DNA from: Streptomyces abyssomicinicus
GTDB lineage: Bacteria; Actinomycetota; Actinomycetes; Streptomycetales; Streptomycetaceae
Reading direction: 5' to 3'
Length of the DNA: 64,000 nt
Assembly: GCF_008974245.1 (NCBI RefSeq)
Contig: NZ_BBZI01000007.1
Location: forward strand, 577,629 to 641,628
Notes under the pieces: model-generated
The model's input: the letters and a program-made list of their open reading frames with translations, nothing else
What the model was told of the DNA's origin: nothing
The model's database searches: none
Shown here: piece by piece, positions 24,292 to 39,896 of the stretch
Layout of the letters: the number at the start of each line of letters is the position of its first letter
How positions within the stretch are numbered: the stretch's first letter is position 1
Position numbers and translations under genes: made by a program

Positions 24292-25323
24292 ATGCAGGTG
24301 ATGAAGGCAGCGGTCGTCAAGGACTTCGCCGCCCCGCTCGTCGTCGAGGACGTCGCCCTGCCGACGCCCGGCCTCGGGCAGGCCCTGGTCAAGGTCCGGT
24401 ACTCCGGCGTGTGCCACACCGACCTGCACGCCGCCCACGGCGACTGGCCGGTCCGGCCGGCCCCGCCCTTCGTCCCCGGCCACGAGGGCGTCGGCGAGGT
24501 CGTCGCGGTCGGCGACGAGGTGACCCGGATCAAGGTCGGCGACATCGTCGGCAACGCCTGGTTCTGGTCGGCCTGCGGGGAGTGCGAGTTCTGCGAGACG
24601 GGCCGGGAGACGCTCTGCCCCGACCAGAAGAACGGCGGCTACTCGGTCGACGGGTCTTTCGGCCAGTACATGCTGGTCGACGCGGCCTACGCGCCGGTCA
24701 TCCCCGACGGCGTCGACCTCGCCGCCGCCGCGCCGATCCTGTGCGCGGGGGTCACCGTCTACAAGGGCCTCAAGGAGTCCGAGGTGAAGCCGGGGCAGTG
24801 GGTGCTCATCTCGGGCGTCGGCGGCCTCGGGCACATCGCCGTCCAGTACGCCCGCGCGATGGGGATGCGGGTGGTCACCGTCGACGTCTCCGACGAGAAG
24901 AGCGAGCTGGCCCGCCGGCACGGCGCGGAACTGGCCGTCAACGCTCTCACCGACCCGGACCCCGTCGCCACCATCCAGGACGTCACCGACGGCGGTGTCC
25001 ACGGCGGCCTGGTCACCGCCGTGAACGGCGCGGCCTTCACCCAGGCGGTCGGCGCCCTGCGCCGCGGCGGCACGCTCTCCCTGGTGGGCCTGCCGCCGGA
25101 GCAGTTCCCGCTGGACATCTTCTCGACGGTCCTCTTCGGCCTGACCGTCCGCGGCTCCATCGTCGGCACCCGCCGCGACATGGCGGAGGCGCTCGACTTC
25201 TTTGCCCGCGGCCTGATCGAGCCGACCTGCACGGTGCGGCCGCTCGCCGACGTCAACGACATCTTCGACGACATGCTGGCCGGCCGGATCGACGGCCGCG
25301 TCGTGATGGACATGCACACCTGA
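24292..25323 (+). CDS. adhP: Zinc-dependent alcohol dehydrogenase AdhP
   Basis: A 343-aa NAD-dependent medium-chain alcohol dehydrogenase matching AdhP. Catalytic zinc ligands are Cys41 (GVCHTD), His64 (GHEG) and Cys151; structural zinc ligands are Cys95, 98, 101 and 109. The nucleotide motif is GVGGLG (175-180), and SIVGTRRDMAEAL is typical of AdhP. It interconverts primary alcohols and aldehydes in the cytosol. The start at ATG 24292 has GGAAGG eight bases upstream. Confidence 0.95.
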   Translation: MQVMKAAVVKDFAAPLVVEDVALPTPGLGQALVKVRYSGVCHTDLHAAHGDWPVRPAPPFVPGHEGVGEVVAVGDEVTRIKVGDIVGNAWFWSACGECEFCETGRETLCPDQKNGGYSVDGSFGQYMLVDAAYAPVIPDGVDLAAAAPILCAGVTVYKGLKESEVKPGQWVLISGVGGLGHIAVQYARAMGMRVVTVDVSDEKSELARRHGAELAVNALTDPDPVATIQDVTDGGVHGGLVTAVNGAAFTQAVGALRRGGTLSLVGLPPEQFPLDIFSTVLFGLTVRGSIVGTRRDMAEALDFFARGLIEPTCTVRPLADVNDIFDDMLAGRIDGRVVMDMHT

Positions 25324-25337
25324 GCCCGACGCCCGAC

Positions 25338-25418
25338 GCGGGGCAGGGCCGCCGGGCCCCGGCCCCCTGCCCCGCGCCGGGCCTCCGTCACGCCGGTCAC
25401 CCGGCGTGACGGAGGCCC
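25338..25418. terminator. Double-hairpin bidirectional terminator
   Basis: Between the convergent adhP and sulfatase genes, the first hairpin has arms 25338-25348 and 25365-25375. The second has 18-bp perfect arms 25379-25396 and 25401-25418 around a TCAC loop. Confidence 0.8.
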
Positions 25419-25456
25419 GCCGTCCGCGCATGCGGGATCGGCCGGCCGCGCGCCGG

Positions 25457-27360
25457 CTAGCGGATGTCGGGCTGCTCACCGCGCAGGACGGCGGCGGTGT
25501 GGGCGGCCTTCGCCCTGACCTGGCCGTCCCCGTCCCCGGCCGCCGCCTGCTCCACGAGGGGCAGGACCGGCAGGGCGGCCGGGCCGACGTTGCGCAGGGC
25601 GCTGACGGCCTGGAGGCGGACCCGGTGGTGGGCGTGCCCGGTCAGCGTGTCGGCGAGCCACGGCACGCTGCTCCCGGCGTGCCCGATCCTCGCGAGGGCC
25701 TCCGCGGCGGCGATGCGCACGTGGACGGACGGATCATTGTCGAGGAGGGCGACGAGGGTGTCCGTCGCGGGGGCCGCGTGCGCGTCGAGCATCGTCGCGC
25801 CCAGGGCGCCCCAGTAGCGCACGACCTCGTTCGGGTGCCCCATCGCCGCGACGAGACGGCCGAGGTTGCCCGGCTTCCGCCGGATGGCGGTGCCGGCGAC
25901 GTCCAGCACCTCGGCCAGAGGGTAGGCGCCCGGCGCGCGACTGGCGTCGTAGCCCTCGAGCGGCGAACCCTCGGGGATGAAGCCGTTGTCGTTCGTCTCG
26001 ATCAGATGGGCGTCCAGCGCCTGGCGCAGGCGGCCGCGGACGGAGCGGAGAGCGGGCACGTCGATGAGGTTGTGCACCTCGTCGGGATCCTTGGCGAGGT
26101 CGTACAGCTCCTCGGCGGGCTTCTGCCGCCAGAACCGGTCCTGTGTCACGGTGAGTTCACCCCTGACGTGCAGGTCCTGCCATTCCCGGTAGCCGTCCTG
26201 GCGCCAGCCGTACTCGACGTGCTGACCGTAGACCAGGTGGGGCAGGTAGTTGCGCACGTAGCGGTAGCGGCGGTCGCGCACGGAGCGCTGCATGTCGTAG
26301 GTCTCGTCCATCCGCCCGCGCAGGGAGAAGGCGTACTGACGGGGACGGCCGCGCCGCCCGACGAGGGGGACACCGCGCATGTGGTCCGGTGCCCGCAGCG
26401 CGGCCAGGCTCAGGACGGTAGGGGGCAGGTCGATGGCGCTGACCGGATGACGCACCACCGCACCAGGTGCCTCCGGGGCGAGATGCGCCCAGTTCCTGCC
26501 GAACCGGACGATCAGCGGCGTGTGCAGTCCGCTGTCGTAGCAGTAGCGCTTGCTCCGGGGCAGGACGCCGCCGTTGTCGGAGTAGTAGAAGACGATCGTG
26601 TCGTCGGCGAGCCCCGCCGCCTCGAGTTCGGCGAGGCGCGCGGCGATCTTCGCGTCCATCGTGCTCATCCGGTCGTAGTAACGAGCACGTCCCGGCGCAG
26701 GGTGGGGGTGTCCGGGTGGTAGGCGGGAAGCCGCACGGACGCCGGATCGGTCACCGGCGTCCAGTCGCCGAACAGGCTGGACTCGTGGGTGGCGTCGTGG
26801 TTGAACACCGCGAAGAACGGCGCGTCCGCGGGCCGGTCGCGCCAGTGCGCCGTGCCGCTCGAGGCGTCCCATATCGACTTGGGGGCGAACGGGCCGTTGT
26901 AGTCGGTCTTGGAGTTGTTGGTGCAGTAGTAGCCGGCCTCACGCAGGTAGGACGTGAAGCCGCGGAGCCAGTCCGGTGTCCCGCCCTGCGCCCGGTGGTG
27001 CTGGCCCGGTCCGCACTCCTGCGGGTAGACGCCGCTGATCAGGGCGAACCGCGAGGGCGCGCACACCGGGGCGACGGAGAACGCGTTCTCGTAGCGCACG
27101 CCCTCCGCGGCCAGCGTGTCGAGGGTGGGGGTCCGGGCCACCGGGTCGCCGTAGGCGCCGATGTACGGGTTGTTGTCCTCGCTGACCAGCCACAGGATGT
27201 TCGGCCGTCGGGCAGCGGTCCCCTCCGCGGCGGCCGGTGAGGCGGGCAGTTGCAGTCCACCGGCGCCGGCCAGCGCCGCGCCGATCGACAGGAAGCGCCG
27301 TCGGGCGATGCCGTCGCCTCCGGCGTGGTCCTGGGCGGGTGGGGTCCTGGTCGCGGACAT
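25457..27360 (-). pseudogene. Tat-secreted sulfatase with C-terminal HEAT-like repeats, frameshifted
   Basis: An arylsulfatase-type gene in two frames. The first (27360 to 26665) starts with a Tat signal (RRRFLSIGAALAGAG) and contains PNILWLVSEDNNPYIGAYGD and the formylglycine motif C-A-P-S-R with Cys100. The second (from about 26690 to 25457) carries DDTIVFYYSDNGGVLPRSKR, YDSGLHTPLIVRF and ELYDLAKDPDEVHNL, then about 170 residues resembling HEAT repeats. The frames join at about 26689-26692, where one base appears lost within TLRRD/ARYYDRM. Intact, it would be about 633 aa and cleave a sulfate ester outside the cell. Either it is a real pseudogene or the sequence has a one-base error. Confidence 0.85.
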
Positions 27361-28009
27361 GCGGGCATCCGATCCGGTGGGCAGCGCGGGGCTGGCGGTG
27401 GCTGTGGTGAGGGGGCCGGCGTCGGCCGGCGGATCGACGCCGGCCCGCCGGTCGCGGCAGGTCGTCCCGGGGGAAGCGGCGCCGTGTCCCGATGCCGGAT
27501 CCGCGAGGTGGGTCCGGTGCCACGACGGGACCGCCGGCGACGCAGTGGTGTGGCGCTACCGGAGCGGTGATGCGGGCATTCCATCAAACGCCCGAGCGCC
27601 GCTCCAGGCGAAGAACGGGCCTGAAACATGACCGCCATGTTCGGGGCGGAGGCCGCGGCGTCCCGCGCGGCGGATCCGCCCGGTGTATCAGCTCGGTGTA
27701 TCAGCCCTGGGCCGAGGCGCTCCACATGAGGCAGGCGCGGTGAAGGCCCCGTGAACCGGACGTGAAGACGCCCATGCCGAGGAGTCCTTGGGCCGGGTCG
27801 GGAGCAACGGGGCGTAAGGACAAAGCACTTGTAACGCGAAACGTCCAACCGGATTGTGACATCCAGTTTTTGCCGTGACGATTGCGTGAAGAACGTGTTC
27901 ATGTAATGTCTGCGCGCAAAGCGCACGATGTGTGTGCAAAACCGCCGTGGCCGACCACCCGGCGGTGCTCCGGCGCGGGGTCTCCGCCGCGCCCTGAAGC
28001 GGAGGAAAC
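27361..28009. other. Divergent regulatory region, sulfatase / phosphatase block
   Basis: No gene is evident in these 649 bases. The right half is clearly less GC-rich than its surroundings (around 27830-27910), as expected of a promoter zone. A candidate plus-strand promoter is TTGCGT (27882-27887), 16 bases, TAATGT (27904-27909). A short direct repeat CGGTGTATCAG occurs at about 27679 and again 14 bases later. GGAGGA precedes the 28010 ATG. Confidence 0.5.
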
Positions 28010-30576
28010 ATGGGGGATACGGGGGTGAGCGGCGGCAGCGTGCCCACACTGCCGCCGCTGAACATCGAGAAGCTGCCGCTGGTGCTCGCGGGGCCGATGG
28101 TCCGACGCGTCGACGAGACGGGCGTCACCGTCTTCTTCGCGCTCAAGGCCGCCCGCAAGGTGACCCTGGAGGCGTACTCCGGCGGCAGCGGCCCGCTGCC
28201 GCCGGAGCCCGCGGCCCGCGGCACCGCCGTCACCGCGCGGATCGGCGAACACCTGCACGTCGTGGCGGTCACCGCCCGGCCCGCGCCCGGCGGCGCACTC
28301 GCACCGGGCACCGTCCACCGGTACACCGCGCGGTTCTCCGCGGACACCACCGCCCCGGACACCCCGGTCCCGGCCGGCGCGCCCGGTCTGTTCGACGACG
28401 GGGTCGTGCACGCCCAGGGTGCCGAGGCGCGCCGCCGCCTGCTCTACACCGGCACCGGCGCGCCCGACCTGCCGAGCTTCGTCACGCCGCCCGACCACCC
28501 GTCGAAGCTGCGCTTCTTCCACGCCTCCTGCCGCAAGCCGCACGGCGAGGGGCTGGACGCCCTCGCCGTCCTCGACCAGGTCCTCAGGACCGACATCGGC
28601 AAACCCGCGCACCGGCCGCAGCAGCTGTTCCTCACCGGCGACCAGATCTACGCCGACGACGTGGCCGAGGTGCTGCTGCACATGTGCACGCAGTACGGCC
28701 GCGCCCTGCTGGGCCGCGACGAGACCTTCCCCACCCTGCCCCACGAGCACCGGCTGCTGCTGATGAAGCCCGGCAAGCGGCAGCAGCTCACCGTCGAGGA
28801 CTTCCACCTCACCAGCGACGAGGGCCAGTCGCACCTGCTGACCCTCGCCGAATTCTGCGTCATGTACCTGATGGTGTGGTCGGACACCCTGTGGCCCGAC
28901 GGGTTCGACCTGCGCCTGCTGTTCCCGGAGTTCTACGACTACGAGGACATGGTCCTCGACCACCCGCACCCCGACCAGGCCGACAAGCTGTGGTTCGTGC
29001 ACTCCTTCCGCCGCAAGGCCCTGGGCACCTACCGGGCCTTCCTCGGCCGGTGCGGCCACCTGAAGGACTTCCGCCGCACCCTGCCCAAGGTGCGGCGGGC
29101 GCTCGCCAACACCGCGAGCTACATGATGTTCGACGACCACGAGGTCACCGACGACTGGTACATCGCCTCCTCCTGGGTCGACGGCGTCTGCTCCACCGAC
29201 CACGGCCGGCGGTTCCTCGCCAACGGGATCGCCGCCTACGCGGTCTTCCAGCACTGGGGCAACGTCCCCGCGGCCTTCGGCCCCGGACCCGAGGGCGAGG
29301 CCGGACGGGACCTGCTGACGGCCCTGGCCCAGCCCGACCACACCGCCGCCGGCCCCGCCGCGGTGATCGCCCGCCGCACCGGGGTGCCCAGCGGCACCCA
29401 CTCGGGCCGCATCATGCGCGCCGACGGCTCCCTGCCCTGGCACTACAGCGTCGACTGGCCCGCCCACCAGCTCGTCGCCGTGGACACCCGCACCCAGCGC
29501 GTCTTCCGGGGCGGCCCGAAGGACTCCCCGGCGCTGATCTGGTCCGACCCGGCCTACGCGGCGATGCTCGAGTCCGCGCCCGACCGGGGCACGGAGAAGG
29601 TCACCGTGGTGCTGTCGCCGTGCCCGGTGCTCGGCTACCCGCTGCTGGAGGAGATCGCCCAGCCGGCGATCAAGAAGGTCATTCCGACGGGCTACCTGTG
29701 GAAGGACGTCGAGGCATGGAGCCACGACGAGGCGGCCTTCCACAAGTTCCTCGCCCGGCTGCTCGGCCAGGCCCAGCCCGGCCCCGACGGGGTCCGCCGC
29801 CGCCGGGTGATCTCCCTCGGCGGCGACGTCCACTACGGCTTCGCCGTGCGCATGAGGTACGGCGCCACACACGCCTACCACGCGCCCGAGGGCAAGGTGC
29901 GCGGCGTCCTGGCCCAGCTGACCGCCAGCTCCCTGAAGAACGAGGCGGGCGGCACCAAGTTCCTGCAGGGCCTCGGCTACGCCTTCACCTCCCCCTGGGC
30001 CACCCACCTGGGATGGAACGTGCCGCACGGGGAGCGGATCGCCGTCGACGTCGAGGGGCCGCCCAGTAGTCCCGACCCGGTCCGCACGATCCTCACCGAG
30101 TCCCCCGGCATCGTCAGACCGCCCCGCGGCCGGCGGCTGCTGGGGCCCGCACCCCACTGGGAGTGCCTGTTCGAGTACTTCGAGCACCACGACCCGACGG
30201 CCGCCCCGCGGCCGAACGCGACGATCCCCGTGGAGTTCCCGCCCGACGACCCGCGGCAGGCCGTCGCCGACTACGCCGCCGCCTCCGGCAACCACTTCAA
30301 CTACCTCGTCAAGGGCACCGGGCGGGCGATCGTGGGACACAACAACATCGGCGAGGTCACCTTCACCTGGGGCGCCGACGACGACAAGTCCGTGATCCAG
30401 AACCTGTGGTGGCGGTTCGACGGACAGGAGACCGCAGCTCCGCTCAGCCGCTTCGTCCTGCCGCTGCCCGTCGGCCCGGCCACCGGGACACTCGCCCCGG
30501 ACGCCCCCGGCACGGCCCCCGACAACGCGCCGCCCACCGGCGCGGAGAGCCTCCCCGGACACGAAGGGACGCCGCG

Positions 30577-30580
<4 letters not shown>
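28010..30580 (+). CDS. PhoD-like metallophosphatase, first gene of the giant block
   Basis: An 856-aa protein of the alkaline phosphatase D superfamily. An N-terminal beta domain (about 20-115) is followed by the catalytic domain with LTGDQIYADD (208-217), MFDDHEVTDDW (373-383) and SLGGDVHYGF (602-611), the metal-binding motifs of PhoD. It is longer than classical PhoD (about 550 aa) and has no signal peptide, so it probably acts inside the cell or is exported in another way. The C-terminal 180 residues add a beta-rich part (GHNNIGEVTFTWGADDDKSV) not expected in PhoD. GGAGGA sits right before the ATG. The stop overlaps the next start (ATGA), giving tight coupling to the DUF6603-type gene. Confidence 0.85.
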
Positions 30581-34418
<3,838 letters not shown>

Positions 34419-34422
<4 letters not shown>

Positions 34423-37400
34423 GCGGCCTGACCTTCCTCTCCTGGGTCCGTGAAGGACTCGCCGCCGCCGGTGGCGGACCCGATCGCGGGACCGGCGACA
34501 TGGACGCCCGCAACCACGTCGTCCTGCGGCCCCGCCTCACCGGCCGGGCCCCCGTCGACGTCCCCGCGCGCCTGCTCGGTCCCGGCGACGTCACCGGCGT
34601 CGACACCGCCCAGATCCTGCGCACCTTCCCCGCCCCCGACACCTCCGACGCCGAACCGCACCTGCTCCCCGCCGTCGAGTTCGACCGCCCCGACCTGCCG
34701 TGGATGTTCACCCCGGCCGGAGCGGGCGCACACGACCGGCTGCGGCCCTGGCTCGTGCTGGTCGTCGTGGAGGCCGGGCGGGCCACCCTGCTGCCCGCCG
34801 CCGGCGCCCTGCCGGTGCTGCGCTGCGCGCCCGCGGAACTGCCCGACCTCACCCAGTCCTGGGCCTGGGCACACGCCCAGGTCACCACCGAGGACGGCGA
34901 CGGTTCGGAAGAGGTCGACCGGCTGCTCTCCGAGGAACCGGACCGCACCCTCTCACGGCTGCTTTGCCCGCGCCGGCTGCGCCCGCACACCCGCTACCTG
35001 GCCGCCGTGGTCCCCGCCTTCGAGGCCGGACGCCTGGCCGGCCTCGGACTGCCCGTCCCCGACGGCCCGCTCACCCCGGCCTGGCCGGCGCCCGGCGGGG
35101 CGGCCGAGATCGACCTCCCCGTCTACCACCACTGGACCTTCGGCACCGGCCAGGACGGGGACTTCGAGTCCCTGGTCCGCGCCCTGACCCCGCGCGCCCT
35201 GCCCGGCGACGTCGGCACCCGTCCGATGGACGTCGGCGCCGCCGGACACGGCCTGCCCGCACTCACCGAGGGCCACCCCGGCCGCACCGTCGACCTGGAG
35301 GGCGCCCTGCGCGGCGCGGGCACCGACGCCCGCCCCTGGGACAAGGACACCGCCGCCGCCTTCCGCGCCGCCTACACCAGCGTGCTCGACACCGGCCCCG
35401 ACGGCACCGAGCTGACCCCGCCCGTCTACGGCGCCGCCCAGGCCGGCCGCAAGGGCCTGCCCTCCCCGCAGGCGGGGCCCACCTGGCTGCGGGAACTCAA
35501 CCTCGACCCCCGCCACCGCGCCGCCGCCGCGCTCGGCGCCGAAGTGGTGCGCCGCCACCAGGAGGACCTGGTCGCCGCCGCCTGGGACCAGGCGGCCGAA
35601 CTGCGGCGCGCCAACGAGACCCTCCGGCAGGGCCAGCTGGCCCGCACCGTCAGCGACCGGCTGCACCGCAGACTCCCCGGCACCACCCCCCTCGGCACCC
35701 CGGCCGACGACGACGCGGCCGACGCGCGGCTCCTGCAGATGACCGCCGCCGCCCGCGCCGCCGTCCACTTCGGGTCCGGCACCGCCGCCGGCGAACTGGC
35801 CCGCAACGCGGAAGCCGCCGCCGCCCTCGACCCCGCCCTGCGCCGCCTGCTGCGCCCCGGCGGCCCGGTCGCCCGCCGCGCCGCCCCCACCGGGACCCGT
35901 CCCGCGGGGGCCGACACCGCCGTCACCGGCCTGGCCGCCGCGCTGGCCCGCCGCACCGAGCGCGCGGTGCCGGAGCTCGCCACCCCGCCGGGGCTCTCCG
36001 GCATCGAGGACCTGCCCGGCGAGGAGGAGTTCGACGGGCTCACCGCGGACCGGCTCACCACCCGGTGGTGGGAGACGAACCCGACCCATCCCCGGGAGGG
36101 CGTCGACCCCGTCACCCCGGTGATCCGCTGGGTCGGGGCCGCCCTGACCAACCGGGTCTTCGTCGTCACCACCGACGGCCGGCTGATGTCCCGGGTCACC
36201 CAGGGCGGCGTGCCCGGCTGGGTCGACCACGGCACCCCGCCCGGCACCACCGCCTCGTCCGCCCCGGTCGCCTGCCAGGACCTGCACGTCTTCGTCACGG
36301 GCGCCGACGGCACCCTGCGCCAGCTCTTCTGGGACGGCGACCGCTGGGTGTGGCTCGACCACGGCAAGGGCGGCGTCGCCCCCCTCCACGGCGGCGACGG
36401 CGCGCTCGCGGCGGCCGTCCGCCGCAACCCGCCGAGCGGCCCCAGCAACAACCAGTACCTCAACCAGACGGTCTACTGCGCGGACACCAACGGCGTCCTG
36501 CACGCGCTCAGGGGCAAGGGCGCCAACTGGAGCTGGGAGCCGGGCCGCAACCCCGGCGGCCGCCTCGTCCGCGGCGTCCGGGTGGTGGGCCCCTGGGCGC
36601 TCAACCTGCTCGACAACGACGGGAAGCTGTCGCGGTGGGCGGACGAAGGCGCCGGCTGGACCCACACCCCCGTCACCGGCATGCCGGACCTCGCCTTCGA
36701 CGTGTGGCGGGGCGTGCCCGACGGGACCAGCGCCACCAGGAACATGGGAACGGGGGTGGACGGAGTCCTCCAGATCAGCACCAAGCTCCCCCTGTTCAGC
36801 TTCCTCCTCTGGCAGCCCGTCCAGGGCGCGCCGAGCATCGCCGGGAACCTCGGCCGGGGTCACGACGACCGGGTCCTGCTCTGCACCACCGACGCGCGGA
36901 TCCTCGCCTGCTCCCTCTCCACCACCTTCGACGGCGTCCCGGTCGGCGGCGGCCGCGTCCCGGGCGCCCCCGACCAGGCACTCGTCGCCACCGTCACAGG
37001 CTCCGTCGTCCACGCCGTCGCCGGCGGGATCCTGTGGCACGCCGACCGCGCGGGCGACAACACCTGGCGCCCCCTGGGCGCCCCCGTCTTCGGCGGCAAG
37101 GGCGCCATGGAGGCCGCCCCGCCGCGGGACATCCGCTGGCGGCCCCAGCTCGGCTTCTTCTCCAACCTCCTGGTCGCACACGTCGACGCCCCGGCCGGCG
37201 CGAACACGCCCTACCTGCGCTTCGGCAGGAGCACCGACTTCGACGGCACCGTCCGCGGCGGATGGGCCCTCAAGACGGGGCTCGGCGGCCGGATGACCCA
37301 CGAGGTCACCCAGGGCTTCGGCGTCGCCACCGCCGACCTCGACCGGTCCGGACGCCCCGACGTGGTGCTCTTCTGGATCGAGGAGACCGTCAACGGAACC

Positions 37401-39635
37401 ACCGACGGGAACTTCGGCCGCTACACCATCGGCCGCGACCTCGACGCGAACGGCGACCCGGCACGGTGGGTGGGGCCGGTCGCCATGCCCAGCCCGATGT
37501 CCACCCCCACCGGCTCGGGCGGCGCGCTCACCGAGTACGTGCACGTCGGCGGCGGCAGCGCCACCCTCGCCGACCTCGACGGCGACGGCAACCAGGAACT
37601 GATCGTCGTCTACCTCGGCGGATTCACCGGCAACCGCCGCCTCTTCCTGCGGATCGGCTGGAACATCGACCCCGACACCGGCCTCGCGCGCGGCGGCTGG
37701 GAGGACTCCGTCGAGATCCCCTGGCCCGGCCGCCCGTCCGAGACCGCGCCGCGGGTACGCGCCGTGGACGTCGCGGTCGCCGACCTCGACCAGGACCTGC
37801 GCCCCGAGCTGATCGTCATGCTGATGGAGGAGAACGGGGGGCAGGTCACCGGCTCCTACCGGGTGGGATGGCGGATCAACGCCCGCGGCAAGGTCACCGG
37901 GGGCTGGAGCAACACCCGGGCGATACCCGGCAGCTGGCCGGCCGTCGCCGGAGCCGGGATCGCGGTCGCCGACTTCTCCGGCAGCGAGAAGCCCGACCTC
38001 GCCGTCCTCGTCGTCGCGGACGGCCCGACCGACAACTCCGCCACCTACCGCGTCGGATGGGACGTCGAGGGAGCCTCCGGCCCCCGCACCTGGTCCGCCG
38101 CCATGCCCGCCCACCCGGGCGGCTGGTACGGCTGGCTGGGCGAAGGCGCCGGCCTCGCCCTCGTCGACCTGCCCGACTCCACCGCCCAGCGGCGCACCAC
38201 CATCACCGCCAACTTCCGCACCGCCGCCAAGGCCCACCAGCGCGCGCTGCTCGCCGCACAGGCCCGCGCCGACCAGGCCGACGAACCCGCCGTGCCGCTC
38301 AGCGGCATCGCCGACGCCGTCCGCGCCGCCACCGACCCCGAACAGGCCGTCACCACACGGGTCACCGCCCGCATCGACGGCGCGGACCTCCTCGGCGGCG
38401 GCCTGCCCGACCCGCTCGGACCCCTCCTCGCCCCGCCCTCGTTCGGCCGGCCGATGGCCGAGCTCCTCACCGACCTCGGCGCCGACCACCTGCTGCCCGG
38501 GGTGCGCAACGTCCCGCCCGAGACCGTCACCCTGCTGCGCGCCAACGGCCCCTTCATCGAGGCCTTCCTGGCCGGGGCCAACCACGAGCTCGGCAGGGAA
38601 CTGCTCTGGCGGGAGTTCCCCACCGACCGGTCCGCGACCTCCTTCCGCCACTTCTGGGACGCCCGCGGCATCTACGAGGCCGGGCAGGAGCCGCCCGACG
38701 TGCCCCCGATGCGGTCCTGGGAGCGGTTCGCCCGCCTCGGCGAGACCCTGCGCCGCCCGCCCGGCGGAGACGACGCCGTGGTCCTGCTGATCCGCGGCGA
38801 ACTGGTCCGCCGGTTCCCGTCCCTCGGCGTGCACGCCCGCCAGGCGCTCGCACCCCTCACCCCCGGCGGGCCGCGCCGCCTCGACCGCCACCGCACCGAC
38901 CCCGTCTTCTGGGGCACGATCGGTGAGGACGTCCTCTTCCTCGGCTTCCCGTTCACCGCCGCCGAGGCGCTGGGGGAGCACGGCCACGGCCACGGGGTGT
39001 TCTTCGTCTTCGAGGAACACCCCGGGGCACCCGCGTTCGGCCTGGACGTCCCGCCCGCGGACGCGGCCTGGGGCGCGCCGCCCGCCGCCTGGCAGGACGC
39101 CAGCTGGGCCTCCGTCGCCGGCTCACCGGAGCAGCTCGAGACGCTGCGGCACCTCAGCGCCACCGCCCTCGACGCCACCCCGCGGCCGGTGCGTCCGGGC
39201 GAGAGCACGCCCCCGCAGGCCTGGGGGCACAACGCCGCCGCCATGGCCCGGATCACCCTCCAGCGGCCGGTCCGGGTGGCGCACCACGCCTCCGCCCTGC
39301 TGCCCGCCCACGGGCCCGGCCTGCGCGTCACCCACGTGCGCAAGAGGATCCCCGGCAGCGACGCGGTCTTCGTCCGGGAGATCGCCGGCCGGCACCCCGA
39401 CGGCGGCTGGTGGCGGCTGTCCGCCGCCGAGGCGCTGGACGCCCTCGACGCCCGGCAGTCCCTCTACATCGAGACCGAGCCCGGACACCGCGTCGCCCTC
39501 ATCGCGGCGTCCGACGGCTCCGGCGGACGCCACCTGCGCACCGTCCCCGACGAGCACACCGCCGACAACCTGCTCTCCCTGCCGCCCATCCCCGACGAGG
39601 CGTACCGGCCCCGGCCGGACTACCCCTCACGCTGA
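34419..39635 (+). CDS. Giant FG-GAP/tectonin-like protein, unknown function
   Basis: A 1738-aa protein. The TTG start at 34419 overlaps the previous stop (TTGA) and has GGAGG six bases upstream; the protein begins SGLTFLSWVREGLAAA. Residues about 570-885 look like a tectonin/PLL-type propeller (RVFVVTTDGRLMSRVTQ, LHVFVTGADGTLRQLFWDGD). Residues about 965-1205 hold four FG-GAP/VCBS repeats (ADLDRSGRPDVVLFW, ADLDGDGNQELIVVYLGG, ADLDQDLRPELIVML, ADFSGSEKPDLAVLVVA) with calcium-type DxDxDG loops. The last 450 residues include GANHELGRELLWREFPTDR, a stretch I recall from uncharacterised proteins in distant bacteria. No secretion signal is visible. Propeller and FG-GAP modules usually bind ligands or glycans. 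Confidence 0.8.
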
Positions 39636-39896
39636 CCACCCCGCCGCGGCCGGCACCTCGGCCGGCTGCGGTGTCTCGGCCGGTCGAGGCACCAAGGCCG
39701 GTCGAGGCACCACCTCGCACCGGCACCACGACCGCACCCGGCACACCCGCCGGACCGGTGCCGCGCCCGCGGAACGACGGGCGCGGCACCGGGACCCCGG
39801 CGGACGGCCGCGCCCGCGCCGCGCGCACCGCACGCCCGCACCGCGGACGCGTGCCCACCCACTCCACCTCGCACGACGCCACCTGGACGGACGCCG
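39636..39896. other. Spacer before the 1604-aa gene, with an 18-bp-period direct repeat
   Basis: This 261-base gap is the only long one inside the block. It holds GGCCGGTCGAGGCACCA at 39678-39694 and again at 39696-39712. No gene is recognised. A separate promoter for the last two genes is possible but not evident. Confidence 0.6.

Noticed and set aside
24169..24300. Cys/Pro-rich minus-strand peptide repeats as a Cys leader
   Set aside because: They arise from the 15-bp tandem repeat upstream of adhP and do not lie before a sulfur gene on that strand.
34700..38926. A 1408-codon plus-strand frame overlapping the FG-GAP giant gene
   Set aside because: Extremely Arg/Pro-rich, with no start signal; it is a frame shadow of the real gene.
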